64,000 nucleotides of DNA. Origin: Chryseobacterium carnipullorum (GTDB lineage Bacteria > Bacteroidota > Bacteroidia > Flavobacteriales > Weeksellaceae). Positions within the stretch are counted from its first letter, which is position 1, and each line of letters begins with the position of its first letter. Below the pieces are notes generated by a model. It was given only the letters and a program-made list of their open reading frames with translations. It ran no database searches and had not been told where the DNA came from. Positions 17,702 through 24,777 of the stretch are shown piece after piece. A program made the translations under genes and the position numbers. The stretch is from positions 1 to 64,000 of the forward strand of contig NZ_FRCD01000015.1 in NCBI RefSeq assembly GCF_900142785.1, in the 5' to 3' direction.

Positions 17702-18895
17702 CTATTTTTTCTTTTCTTTAAGTTCTTCTTTATCTTTATCGGAAGGGTTCCATACTTTCACTTCAGAGTCTTTGGTAATTCCTGAAAGGATTTGTACGTT
17801 TATCCCGTCGCTGGCTCCTAATTTCACATAGACTTTCTTGAATTTTCCGTCCGGCTGCTTCACTTCTACAAAAGGCGTGTCTTTACCGTTTTTCTTTTCA
17901 TACTGAACCAATGACTCATCCAATAGCAAAGCATTCTTCTCAGATTTAAGAACGATTTCTCCGTTGGCAGAGAAACCTGCTCTGATGTATTCGTTATTAG
18001 GATTCGTTACATCCCCTTCTACCGGGAATTTTATAGTCCCTAAATTGTCTTTTCCTTTAGGCGCGATCATTGTCAGTTTTCCCGGGAACGTTTTGTTCTG
18101 AAGGGCACCGATCACGATTTTCATATCCATTCCCTGTTTTAGTTTTCCTGCCTGAGCTTCATCAATTTCTCCCTGGAAGATCAAAGAATTAAGGTCTGCA
18201 ATAGAACAGATGGTTGTCCCAGCATTGAAGGAGTTGGCCTCGATTACCTGACTTCCTACTTTCACAGGAACTTCAAGAACAGTACCAGCGGCTTTGGAAC
18301 GAATTTGCGTAGTCGCAAGCCCCTGAAGTTCAGGAGTAGCCCCGGTTTTTACAATCTGTAATCTTTTTTGAGCGGTAGCCAGCTGCTGATTGGCATTTCT
18401 AAGCGTCTGCTGTTGAGTGTACAACTGCTGCTGTGCGTTTAAATACTCCTGCTTGGAAATCACGCCCTGCTTGTACAGTTTTTCCTGCATTGAATACTGC
18501 TTCTGCATATTATCAACATTCAACTTGGCATTACTGATCTGCAGTTGGGAATTCACTACTTCCTGCTGAGCATTGTTTACGTCAGCAATGTTAGGGATGA
18601 TTCTCACTGTAGCGATCAACTGTCCGGCTGTCACCTTATCTCCTTCATCTACTAAAATTTTATCAATGATTCCCGCAATGTTCGGCTTGATCTCAATTTC
18701 TTCTTTCGGAACGATTTTTCCTGTAGCCATTACCTTGTCCTCCATGTTCTGGTAACTTGGTTTTCTGGTCAGGAAAGCCTCACTTTCTTTAGAATTTGAT
18801 TTCACGAGATACCCGATCCCGGAGAACAATGCCACTGCAAATAAAAGCCCGAGTACGATATAAATGGCTTTTTTCCAAGTGAATTTCTTTTTCAT
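17702..18895 (-). CDS. Efflux periplasmic adaptor, HlyD/MacA family
   Basis: This membrane-fusion protein links the MacB-type permeases to an outer-membrane channel. A single N-terminal transmembrane helix (about residues 10-30) is followed by a lipoyl-like half motif (IDKILVDEGDKVTAGQLIA), a glutamine-rich alpha-helical hairpin (about 105-180, many Gln-Gln pairs), a second lipoyl half (GTVLEVPVKVGSQV) and beta-barrel domains. The lysine- and glutamate-rich end is likely unstructured. The length of 397 residues is normal. No TolC-type channel gene is in this operon. Confidence 0.93.
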   Translation of the reverse strand: MKKKFTWKKAIYIVLGLLFAVALFSGIGYLVKSNSKESEAFLTRKPSYQNMEDKVMATGKIVPKEEIEIKPNIAGIIDKILVDEGDKVTAGQLIATVRIIPNIADVNNAQQEVVNSQLQISNAKLNVDNMQKQYSMQEKLYKQGVISKQEYLNAQQQLYTQQQTLRNANQQLATAQKRLQIVKTGATPELQGLATTQIRSKAAGTVLEVPVKVGSQVIEANSFNAGTTICSIADLNSLIFQGEIDEAQAGKLKQGMDMKIVIGALQNKTFPGKLTMIAPKGKDNLGTIKFPVEGDVTNPNNEYIRAGFSANGEIVLKSEKNALLLDESLVQYEKKNGKDTPFVEVKQPDGKFKKVYVKLGASDGINVQILSGITKDSEVKVWNPSDKDKEELKEKKK

Positions 18896-19025
18896 ATATC
18901 TAGTTTATTTTTTACTATTAAAGTTTTTTTTTAACTGATTTAAATATTTAATGATTTAAGAATTTAAACATTAAAAAAAATCCGTCATTATTTTCAAATT
19001 ACTACATCAACCTATTACCCCATTA

Positions 19026-20297
19026 TTATTCTGATCTCAAGGCTTCAATTGGTCGGATCTTTACTGCTCTCTGCGCAGGGATCATTCCGATAATCAAACC
19101 TAGCACTACCATGACAGCCATGGCTCCAAATACGTTTCCGTAATTTACCGTAGGATTATAGAAAGGAAATTGATCCTGATTCTGTGTCAATGCATTTAAA
19201 ATGATGAGGACAAAGATTCCGCACATGAACCCGAGAATTCCCGAGGACAGTGTAATCACAACGCTTTCCAATAGAATCTGGTTGCGTACTTCTGCAGGTT
19301 TTGCCCCTAAAGCTCTCCTGATCCCGATTTCCTTTGTTCTTTCTTTTACCGTGATTAAGAGGATATTGGAGATCGCAATCACTCCGGCAAGAATGGTCAG
19401 CGTTCCCACAATGATCGTTAAAAGCTGCATCCCTGTAAGGAATCCTGTCAGTTTTTTAAATTCTTTTCCTAAATTGAAACTTCCGAAGGCATTGGTATCT
19501 TCAGGAGATACTTTATTTTTCGTTTTCAATACCTGCTTGACATTTTCTTCTACTCCATTCACATTGGCATTGGGTTTACTTACAATAGCAAACATATCGA
19601 TCTGCTCTCCGGCATTGTACATTTTGGTATACGTTGACAGCGGAATAAATGCTGTCTGATCATTTTCAAAGCCGCCTCCTTTTTTAACCCTGAAGACCCC
19701 AATTACATTAAAAAATATTCCTTTTATGTTCACCTGTTTTCCAACTGGATTTTCTTTTTTCTTGGCATCAAAGAAGTTCTTGTAGATTTCTTCTCCAATC
19801 ACTACCACATTCTTATTTCCCATCACATCGGCATCATTGATATACCGTCCGAAAATAAGTTTCTTTTCTGAAATTTTATTTCCTACCGAATAATCTCCCG
19901 TAAGAGAATAGGTACCGTTTTTACCGTTTCTTGACATGGATTCACCGGGTGTTCCGGTAAAGCTTCCTCTTGCGTTTTGCGGTGAAATATAGTCGATAGC
20001 GTTCACTTTTCTTTTCAGCATATCCATATCGGATAATTTCAGATGTACTTCTCTTCCTTTAGGAAATCCATCGTAAGGAATAGAGGTTTTCTGAGCCCAG
20101 AGAAAAATAGAATTGGTTGCAAATCCGGAAAACAATTTATCAAAACCATTTTCCATTCCTTTTGCTGCTCCAAGAAGGCTCACATACAAAAACATTCCCC
20201 AGCCTACACCAATCATGGTAAGGAACGTACGAAGCTTATTATTCCTCAATGAATAATAAATTTCCTGCCAAGTATCTTTTTTAAATAAAATGTTCAC
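19026..20297 (-). CDS. MacB-like ABC transporter permease (second copy)
   Basis: This 423-residue inner-membrane protein has the MacB/FtsX layout: one N-terminal helix (FLTMIGVGWGMFLYVSLLG), a large periplasmic MacB_PCD domain, and three C-terminal helices with the conserved VKERTKEIGIRRALGAKP segment and the ending RAVKIRPIEALRSE. It lacks an ATPase domain, which is encoded separately at 22210-22899. It pairs with the related permease just upstream, suggesting a heterodimer. The substrate is unknown; MacB-type systems export peptides, macrolides or lipoproteins. Confidence 0.92.
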   Translation of the reverse strand: MNILFKKDTWQEIYYSLRNNKLRTFLTMIGVGWGMFLYVSLLGAAKGMENGFDKLFSGFATNSIFLWAQKTSIPYDGFPKGREVHLKLSDMDMLKRKVNAIDYISPQNARGSFTGTPGESMSRNGKNGTYSLTGDYSVGNKISEKKLIFGRYINDADVMGNKNVVVIGEEIYKNFFDAKKKENPVGKQVNIKGIFFNVIGVFRVKKGGGFENDQTAFIPLSTYTKMYNAGEQIDMFAIVSKPNANVNGVEENVKQVLKTKNKVSPEDTNAFGSFNLGKEFKKLTGFLTGMQLLTIIVGTLTILAGVIAISNILLITVKERTKEIGIRRALGAKPAEVRNQILLESVVITLSSGILGFMCGIFVLIILNALTQNQDQFPFYNPTVNYGNVFGAMAVMVVLGLIIGMIPAQRAVKIRPIEALRSE

Positions 20298-20353
20298 TTC
20301 TTTGAGTTATAAGTTTATACTATATAATGGATCAATTATTATTGATCATATTC

Positions 20354-21583
20354 CTACTCTGTCCTTAATGCTTCTATCGGCTTGATTCTCGAAGCTCTGT
20401 ATGCCGGAACGAATCCTGCAATAAGTCCTGAAAATACCAGGGCAATAAATGCCATAAAGATCGTCACCCAGCCTACACTCGGGCTTTTGATGAAATATTC
20501 TTCGAGGCTGTCTCCTATTAAACTAAGCACCAGCACTCCTACTCCAACACCAACAATACCTGAAACTACCGTGATCACGACACTTTCCTGTACAATTAAA
20601 GCTACAATACTTCTAGGTTTAGCACCGATTGCTTTACGGACACCAATCTCTTTGGTTCTTTCTTTTACGATATACACCATGATGTTACTGATCCCAATAA
20701 TTCCTGCAAGCAAAGTTCCTAACCCGATAAAACCTACAATAATCGTAAGCACAGCCATAAACTGGAAGGTTTCGTTCATGTTTTTGGCATTATTCCAGAC
20801 ACGGACTCCGTTTTCATCGTCAGGAGCAACATTTTTTCTTGCTTTCAATCTGTCCTTCAGCTCATCGCCATATTTAATAGCTTCCTCAGGAGATAGTTTT
20901 TGATTATAGGCAATATAGGCAGTCGATACGGTATCGGACCCTTTTTTCATTTGCTGAAGCGTTGTGATAGGAACGACAATATGTCTTTCATCCCAGTCTC
21001 CCCCATCATCAGAAAAAACACCCACCACTTTGAACATGGTTCCGTTGATATTCAGGTCCTTTCCTACCGGACTTCCGTTTTTGATAAGGTCACGCTGAAC
21101 CATTCTTCCGATGACCGCAACATTTTGCTTTCTGGAAAGGTCCATAGAAGTAAGATAACGCCCATCAAGCATCTTTCGGTTCTCAATAACCTGTTCTCCA
21201 GGTTCTGCCCCGTTTACCTGATAAGTACCGCTTTCTTTACCGTATTTTATCATTAAGCTTGTGCTGTATCTTGGACTGGCATCGCCTACTTTTTCTTTAT
21301 CCGTATTGATCAGAAAATCGTAGTCGTCATTATTCATGGTAACGGTTCTATCAGACTGAAGTCCTTTATAAGCCATCGTAGTTTTACCGGTATAGATGGT
21401 GATAAGGTTTTGTGCATCTCTTGCAAATCCTGCGGTAAAAGCATTTTGCAATCCCTTTCCTATTCCGAAAAGAACCACAAAAATAAACAGCCCCAAAGCC
21501 ACTGTAAACCCCGAAAGCACCGTTCGCAATACATTACTGCGAATAGAACTGAATATTTCCTGCCAACGATCTAGGTCAAACAT
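20354..21583 (-). CDS. MacB-like ABC transporter permease (first copy)
   Basis: This permease has the same fold as the next gene in the operon. It has an N-terminal helix (VLSGFTVALGLFIFVVLFG), a periplasmic MacB_PCD domain and three C-terminal helices with VKERTKEIGVRKAIGAKP, ending RIKPIEALRTE. The start at 21583 (MFDLDRWQEIF) aligns with the start of its paralogue, so the ten-residue upstream extension is rejected. Two non-identical permeases with one separate ATPase is a common Bacteroidota arrangement. Confidence 0.92.
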   Translation of the reverse strand: MFDLDRWQEIFSSIRSNVLRTVLSGFTVALGLFIFVVLFGIGKGLQNAFTAGFARDAQNLITIYTGKTTMAYKGLQSDRTVTMNNDDYDFLINTDKEKVGDASPRYSTSLMIKYGKESGTYQVNGAEPGEQVIENRKMLDGRYLTSMDLSRKQNVAVIGRMVQRDLIKNGSPVGKDLNINGTMFKVVGVFSDDGGDWDERHIVVPITTLQQMKKGSDTVSTAYIAYNQKLSPEEAIKYGDELKDRLKARKNVAPDDENGVRVWNNAKNMNETFQFMAVLTIIVGFIGLGTLLAGIIGISNIMVYIVKERTKEIGVRKAIGAKPRSIVALIVQESVVITVVSGIVGVGVGVLVLSLIGDSLEEYFIKSPSVGWVTIFMAFIALVFSGLIAGFVPAYRASRIKPIEALRTE

Positions 21584-21606
21584 AGTTTTATTTTTTACTT
21601 TGTAAA

Positions 21607-21650
21607 AAGTCAATTAACTGCGTTGTGAATTTTCTTCGAAGTCAATTAAC
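21607..21650. repeat. Imperfect direct repeat upstream of the first permease
   Basis: AAGTCAATTAAC occurs at 21607-21618 and 21639-21650, each followed by similar sequence ending in GTTGT. It lies in the gap between the four-helix-bundle gene and the permease gene. No function is evident. Confidence 0.5.
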
Positions 21651-21700
21651 CTTGTTGTCAATGGTAAAATTATTATCATAATAAATTACTTCTAATTTTT

Positions 21701-21725
21701 AATTCACCATTGATCATTCACAATT
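21701..21725. repeat. Left member of repeat pair around the four-helix-bundle gene
   Basis: The words AATTCACCATT (21701-21711) and CATTCACAATT (21715-21725) both recur on the other side of the gene at 22196-22206 and 22157-22167. Such words are common filler in flavobacterial intergenic DNA, so they may be passive. Confidence 0.5.
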
Positions 21726-22086
21726 ATTGTTTATCTTTTTTCAACATTCCACTTAGTAAGATAAATGTTGTTTTGATTAAATTCTCAATTTTTATCAATT
21801 CTTCTTTTTTAATATAACCGCAGTCTATGATTATATCAAAACACGAATCCAATTCTATAACCGATCCTCTCGCTATTTCAAAATATCTTTTCCTTTCAAT
21901 TTCCGATTTTCTGGAACATCCTTCTGTTATATTTAATACAACTGAAGTTGAAGCTCTGCGTATTTGATCTGTAATATTAAATCTTTCACTATGAGGAAGC
22001 TCAGATAAAATTTTATAACACTCGATTCTTAGTTGTCTGGCCGACTGATAAACATCGAGTTTATAATGGTTCAGATTTAAAAACAT
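21724..22086 (-). CDS. Four-helix-bundle protein (S23/IVS family)
   Basis: This 120-residue, helix-rich protein is related to those encoded in 23S rRNA intervening sequences. Typical features are YQSARQLRIECYKI, the central ITDQIRRASTSVVLNITEGCSRKS and YFEIARGSVIELDS. The molecular role of the family is unknown. It sits inside an efflux operon, 123 bases after the ATPase gene and 140 before the first permease, although these three normally form one unit. Short direct repeats lie on both sides (see findings), which suggests insertion of the gene into the operon. Confidence 0.85.
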   Translation of the reverse strand: MFLNLNHYKLDVYQSARQLRIECYKILSELPHSERFNITDQIRRASTSVVLNITEGCSRKSEIERKRYFEIARGSVIELDSCFDIIIDCGYIKKEELIKIENLIKTTFILLSGMLKKDKQ

Positions 22087-22156
22087 TATTATTTTTTTTC
22101 ATATCATTTGTATATCTGTGTGTTTACTTTACTCTAATTAAAATTGATGATCCCAA

Positions 22157-22206
22157 CATTCACAATTGATTTTAAAAATTCACTTGCGAAGCAAAAATTC
22201 ACCATT
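22157..22206. repeat. Right member of repeat pair around the four-helix-bundle gene
   Basis: CATTCACAATT (22157-22167) and AATTCACCATT (22196-22206) match the words at 21701-21725 exactly, in reversed order. The second abuts the end of the ABC ATPase gene. Confidence 0.5.
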
Positions 22207-22209
22207 CAT

Positions 22210-22899
22210 CTACAAAACGATCTGCTTGATAAACTCATCACTTTCAATAATTCCGTCTTTCAGGATTACGTTTCTCTTGGTCTGTGCAGCTACGTCAGGT
22301 TCGTGAGTTACCACGATGATTGTTCTTCCTTCATTATTGATATCCTGAAGAAGTTTCATAATATCATGTGTCGTTTTTGAATCCAGTGCACCGGTTGGCT
22401 CATCTGCAAGAACTACCTTTGGATCAGTGATCAGTGCTCTGGCGATCGCTACCCTTTGTTTCTGTCCTCCGGAAAGCTCATTCGGTAAGTGATCCGCCCA
22501 TTGAGCAAGACCTACTTTCTCCAGATACTCCATTGCTTTCTTGTTACGTTCTTTTCTGGGAACATTCTGATAGTATAAAGGAAGTGCTACATTTTCCAGC
22601 GCCGTTTTATAGCTGATCAGATTAAAAGACTGAAATATAAAGCCTAAGAACTTACTTCTGTACTCTGCAGCTTTCACTTCAGACAGATGCTCAATAGGAA
22701 CGTTATCCAGTTCATAAGTCCCCGAATCTTTTTCATCCAGAATACCGATGATATTAAGAAGCGTAGACTTTCCGGACCCGGAACTTCCCATAATAGAAAC
22801 AAACTCGCCCTCAGAAATATTAAGATTAATTCCTTTAAGAACGTGCAGCTTGCTTTTCCCCGTATCGTATGACTTATGTAAATCCTGAATTACTAACAT
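22210..22899 (-). CDS. ABC transporter ATP-binding protein, MacB/LolD-like
   Basis: This cytoplasmic ATPase energises the two permeases downstream. It has Walker A (GSSGSGKST, about 38-46), the signature LSGGQKQRVAIARAL, Walker B (VVLADEPTGALDS) and the switch histidine (VVTHEP). The length of 229 residues and the EPTGALDS sequence fit the LolD/MacB subfamily. It is the first gene of the operon and is separated from the permeases by the four-helix-bundle gene. Confidence 0.95.
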   Translation of the reverse strand: MLVIQDLHKSYDTGKSKLHVLKGINLNISEGEFVSIMGSSGSGKSTLLNIIGILDEKDSGTYELDNVPIEHLSEVKAAEYRSKFLGFIFQSFNLISYKTALENVALPLYYQNVPRKERNKKAMEYLEKVGLAQWADHLPNELSGGQKQRVAIARALITDPKVVLADEPTGALDSKTTHDIMKLLQDINNEGRTIIVVTHEPDVAAQTKRNVILKDGIIESDEFIKQIVL

Positions 22900-23028
22900 G
22901 AAGTGATGCTTGTTTTATACCCCTATAAGTAGATGATATTTTCAATTTGTTACAAGAACCATAATATATTCGAATATTTTATTGTTTAATTCATTTCACC
23001 TTTATTTAAAGCATATTACACAAACCTG

Positions 23029-23131
23029 TTTAACTGTAAGTCTGGTTTTCCATTTATTTTTTACCCAGAACGCGCTGTAAGCCATTACCCGTGCTGGTTT
23101 CATGTAAATGTGGAAAACTTTTACAGTTAAA
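23029..23131 (+). ncRNA. Candidate structured leader RNA or regulatory stem-loop upstream of nrdB
   Basis: Outer arms TTTAACTGTAA (23029-23039) and TTACAGTTAAA (23121-23131) pair perfectly. Inside them GTTTTCCA (23045-23052) pairs with TGGAAAAC (23111-23118) and TTTA with TAAA. An inner arm pairs CCAG-ACG (23065-23072) with CGT-CTGG (23090-23097) and is capped by GTAA-GCCA-TTAC (23077-23088). The three stacked helices fill a 426-base gap between divergent genes. It matches no RNA family I can name. The strand is uncertain; plus is chosen because it would lead into nrdB. Confidence 0.45.
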
Positions 23132-23280
23132 ACTCAGCCAATTAGTATTTACCCCTTTCAAAATCAGTTCTTTTTTTCGAACTTTGTCCCTAGTTCTTTA
23201 CAAGAAACCGACATTCATGAATGTGAATATGTTTCAAATGTAAATACCAAACATACAAGAAGTTAAGCATTACTTCCACT

Positions 23281-23289
23281 TTATCCACA
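23281..23289 (+). promoter_or_regulatory. Perfect DnaA box upstream of nrdB
   Basis: TTATCCACA matches the consensus DnaA box exactly and lies 37 bases before the nrdB start codon. DnaA control of ribonucleotide reductase genes is known in Escherichia coli; here it is inferred from one site. Confidence 0.5.
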
Positions 23290-23325
23290 GTGATGCTGAT
23301 TATTTAATTTTAAAGCTATTTTAAT

Positions 23326-24300
23326 ATGGGAATTTTCGATAAGAGAGTAAGTTACAAGCCATTTGAATACCCTGAGGTTCTTCAGTTTGTAGAAGCGATC
23401 AACAAATCGTTCTGGGTGCATTCGGAAGTGGATTTTACTGCAGATGTTCAGGATTTTCATTCGCAGTTAGAGCCGAACGAAAAACACGCTGTGAAAAATG
23501 CGCTTTTAGCCATTGCACAGATCGAGGTGTCTGTCAAGACATTCTGGGGAAACCTATACAATCACTTACCAAAACCTGAATTCAATGGACTGGGCGCTAC
23601 TTTTGCAGAATGCGAGTTCCGTCACTCAGAAGCTTATTCCCGTTTGGTAGAAGTGTTGGGATACAACGAAGAATTTACGAATGTTATAGAAATTCCTGCC
23701 GTAAAAAAGAGAATTGACTTTCTTTCCAACGTTCTGAAACATGCCAATTCTACAACACCAAAAGAATATGTATCTTCTCTTTTATTATTCAGTATCCTGA
23801 TCGAAAATGTATCTCTTTTCTCACAATTTGCGATCATCCTTTCTTTCACAAGATTCAAAGGATATATGAAGAATGTTTCCAACATTATTGCATGGACGTC
23901 TATTGATGAGCAAATCCACGCTAATGCAGGAATCTACCTGATCAACAAAATCCGTGAGGAACAACCGGACCTATTAACAGATTCAGATATCGAGGACATC
24001 TACACCTTGGTAGATCAGTCTATTGAACTGGAAGGCGAAATCTTAGACTGGATCTTTGAACTGGGAGAATTAACCGTTTTCTCAAAAGAAGACCTTCTGA
24101 ACTTCATGAAATACCGTGTAGACGATAGTCTGAAGAAAATCGATATGGAAACCCGTTACAACGTTTCTCCTGAACAATACCGTCCAATGAAATGGTTTGA
24201 AGAAGAAGTTTTTGCCAATTCTATGGATGATTTCTTTGCCAAAAGACCGGTAGATTATACGAAACACGATAAGAGTATCACAGCGAACGATTTGTTTTAA
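23326..24300 (+). CDS. nrdB: Ribonucleotide reductase small (beta) subunit, class Id-like
   Basis: This is the radical-generating subunit that works with NrdA to make deoxynucleotides. Likely metal ligands are Glu67, Glu97, His100, Glu160, Glu195 and His198 (QIEVS, EFRH, LIEN, DEQIH). A tyrosine at 104 occupies the position of the classical radical tyrosine. There is no N-terminal ATP-cone. The short 324-residue form and Glu as first ligand resemble Flavobacterium class Id proteins, which use a manganese pair instead of a tyrosyl radical; this subclass is inferred. It is separated from nrdA by a small ABM-domain gene. Confidence 0.92.
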   Translation: MGIFDKRVSYKPFEYPEVLQFVEAINKSFWVHSEVDFTADVQDFHSQLEPNEKHAVKNALLAIAQIEVSVKTFWGNLYNHLPKPEFNGLGATFAECEFRHSEAYSRLVEVLGYNEEFTNVIEIPAVKKRIDFLSNVLKHANSTTPKEYVSSLLLFSILIENVSLFSQFAIILSFTRFKGYMKNVSNIIAWTSIDEQIHANAGIYLINKIREEQPDLLTDSDIEDIYTLVDQSIELEGEILDWIFELGELTVFSKEDLLNFMKYRVDDSLKKIDMETRYNVSPEQYRPMKWFEEEVFANSMDDFFAKRPVDYTKHDKSITANDLF

Positions 24301-24308
24301 ATAGGAAA

Positions 24309-24328
24309 GCGCGAGCGAAGCGAGCGTC
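24309..24328. repeat. GC-rich GCGAGCGAAGCGAGCG-type repeat
   Basis: A 20-base, strongly GC-rich island in AT-rich sequence, 9 bases after the nrdB stop. It is built from repeated GCGAGC/AGCGAGCG units. Similar words are scattered in intergenic DNA of some Bacteroidota. Its function is unknown. Confidence 0.45.
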
Positions 24329-24432
24329 AAAACACTAAGTATTAGCGATGCCCTACTGACTAAAAACAAGTATTTCATCATCATATCATTCCTTAGTCCC
24401 TCAGAAAAATAAAATATTTCAAAGCATAAAAA

Positions 24433-24720
24433 ATGATCAATGTCATTGTAACCTATACCGTAAAGCCTGAATATGTTTCAGAAAACAAAGCCCATATTCA
24501 AAAGTTTTTAGATGATTTTAAAAATCTTGATCAGGAGACATTTGAGTACAAGGTGTATGTAAAAGAAGACGGAGTTACTTTTGTACATTATTCAAATTAT
24601 ATCAATGAAGAGGTTCAGCATGAGGTTTTAAATGTACCGTCCTTTAAGGAATTTCAACGATTAAGAGATGAAAGCGGACTGAACGGTACGCACAAAGTGG
24701 AAATTTTACAATCAATATAA
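24433..24720 (+). CDS. ABM-domain protein, putative quinol monooxygenase-like
   Basis: This 95-residue protein has a dimeric alpha-beta barrel (ABM) fold by sequence style: MINVIVTYTVKPEY at the start, a central helix, and the paired VHYSNYINEEVQHEVLN and PSFKEFQRLRD segments typical of YgiN-like proteins. Members include quinol monooxygenases and many proteins of unknown role. It lies between nrdB (132 bases away) and nrdA (57 bases away) on the same strand, with no terminator seen between. The position hints at a link to ribonucleotide reductase, but this is inference. Confidence 0.78.
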   Translation: MINVIVTYTVKPEYVSENKAHIQKFLDDFKNLDQETFEYKVYVKEDGVTFVHYSNYINEEVQHEVLNVPSFKEFQRLRDESGLNGTHKVEILQSI

Positions 24721-24777
24721 AAAGCAACAAAATTCCGGAGTATAAAAACTGCTCCGGAATTCGAAAATATAACATCT

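Noticed and set aside
23029..23131. Cobalamin riboswitch before ribonucleotide reductase genes
   Set aside because: The conserved B12-box is not present and the reductase is class I, not the B12-dependent class II.
23281..23289. Replication origin because of the DnaA box
   Set aside because: Only one box is present, with no cluster, no dnaA/dnaN genes and no AT-rich unwinding repeats arranged around it.
24082..24384. Minus-strand frame over the 3' end of nrdB
   Set aside because: It overlaps conserved NrdB sequence and the GC-rich repeat, and has no signal of its own.
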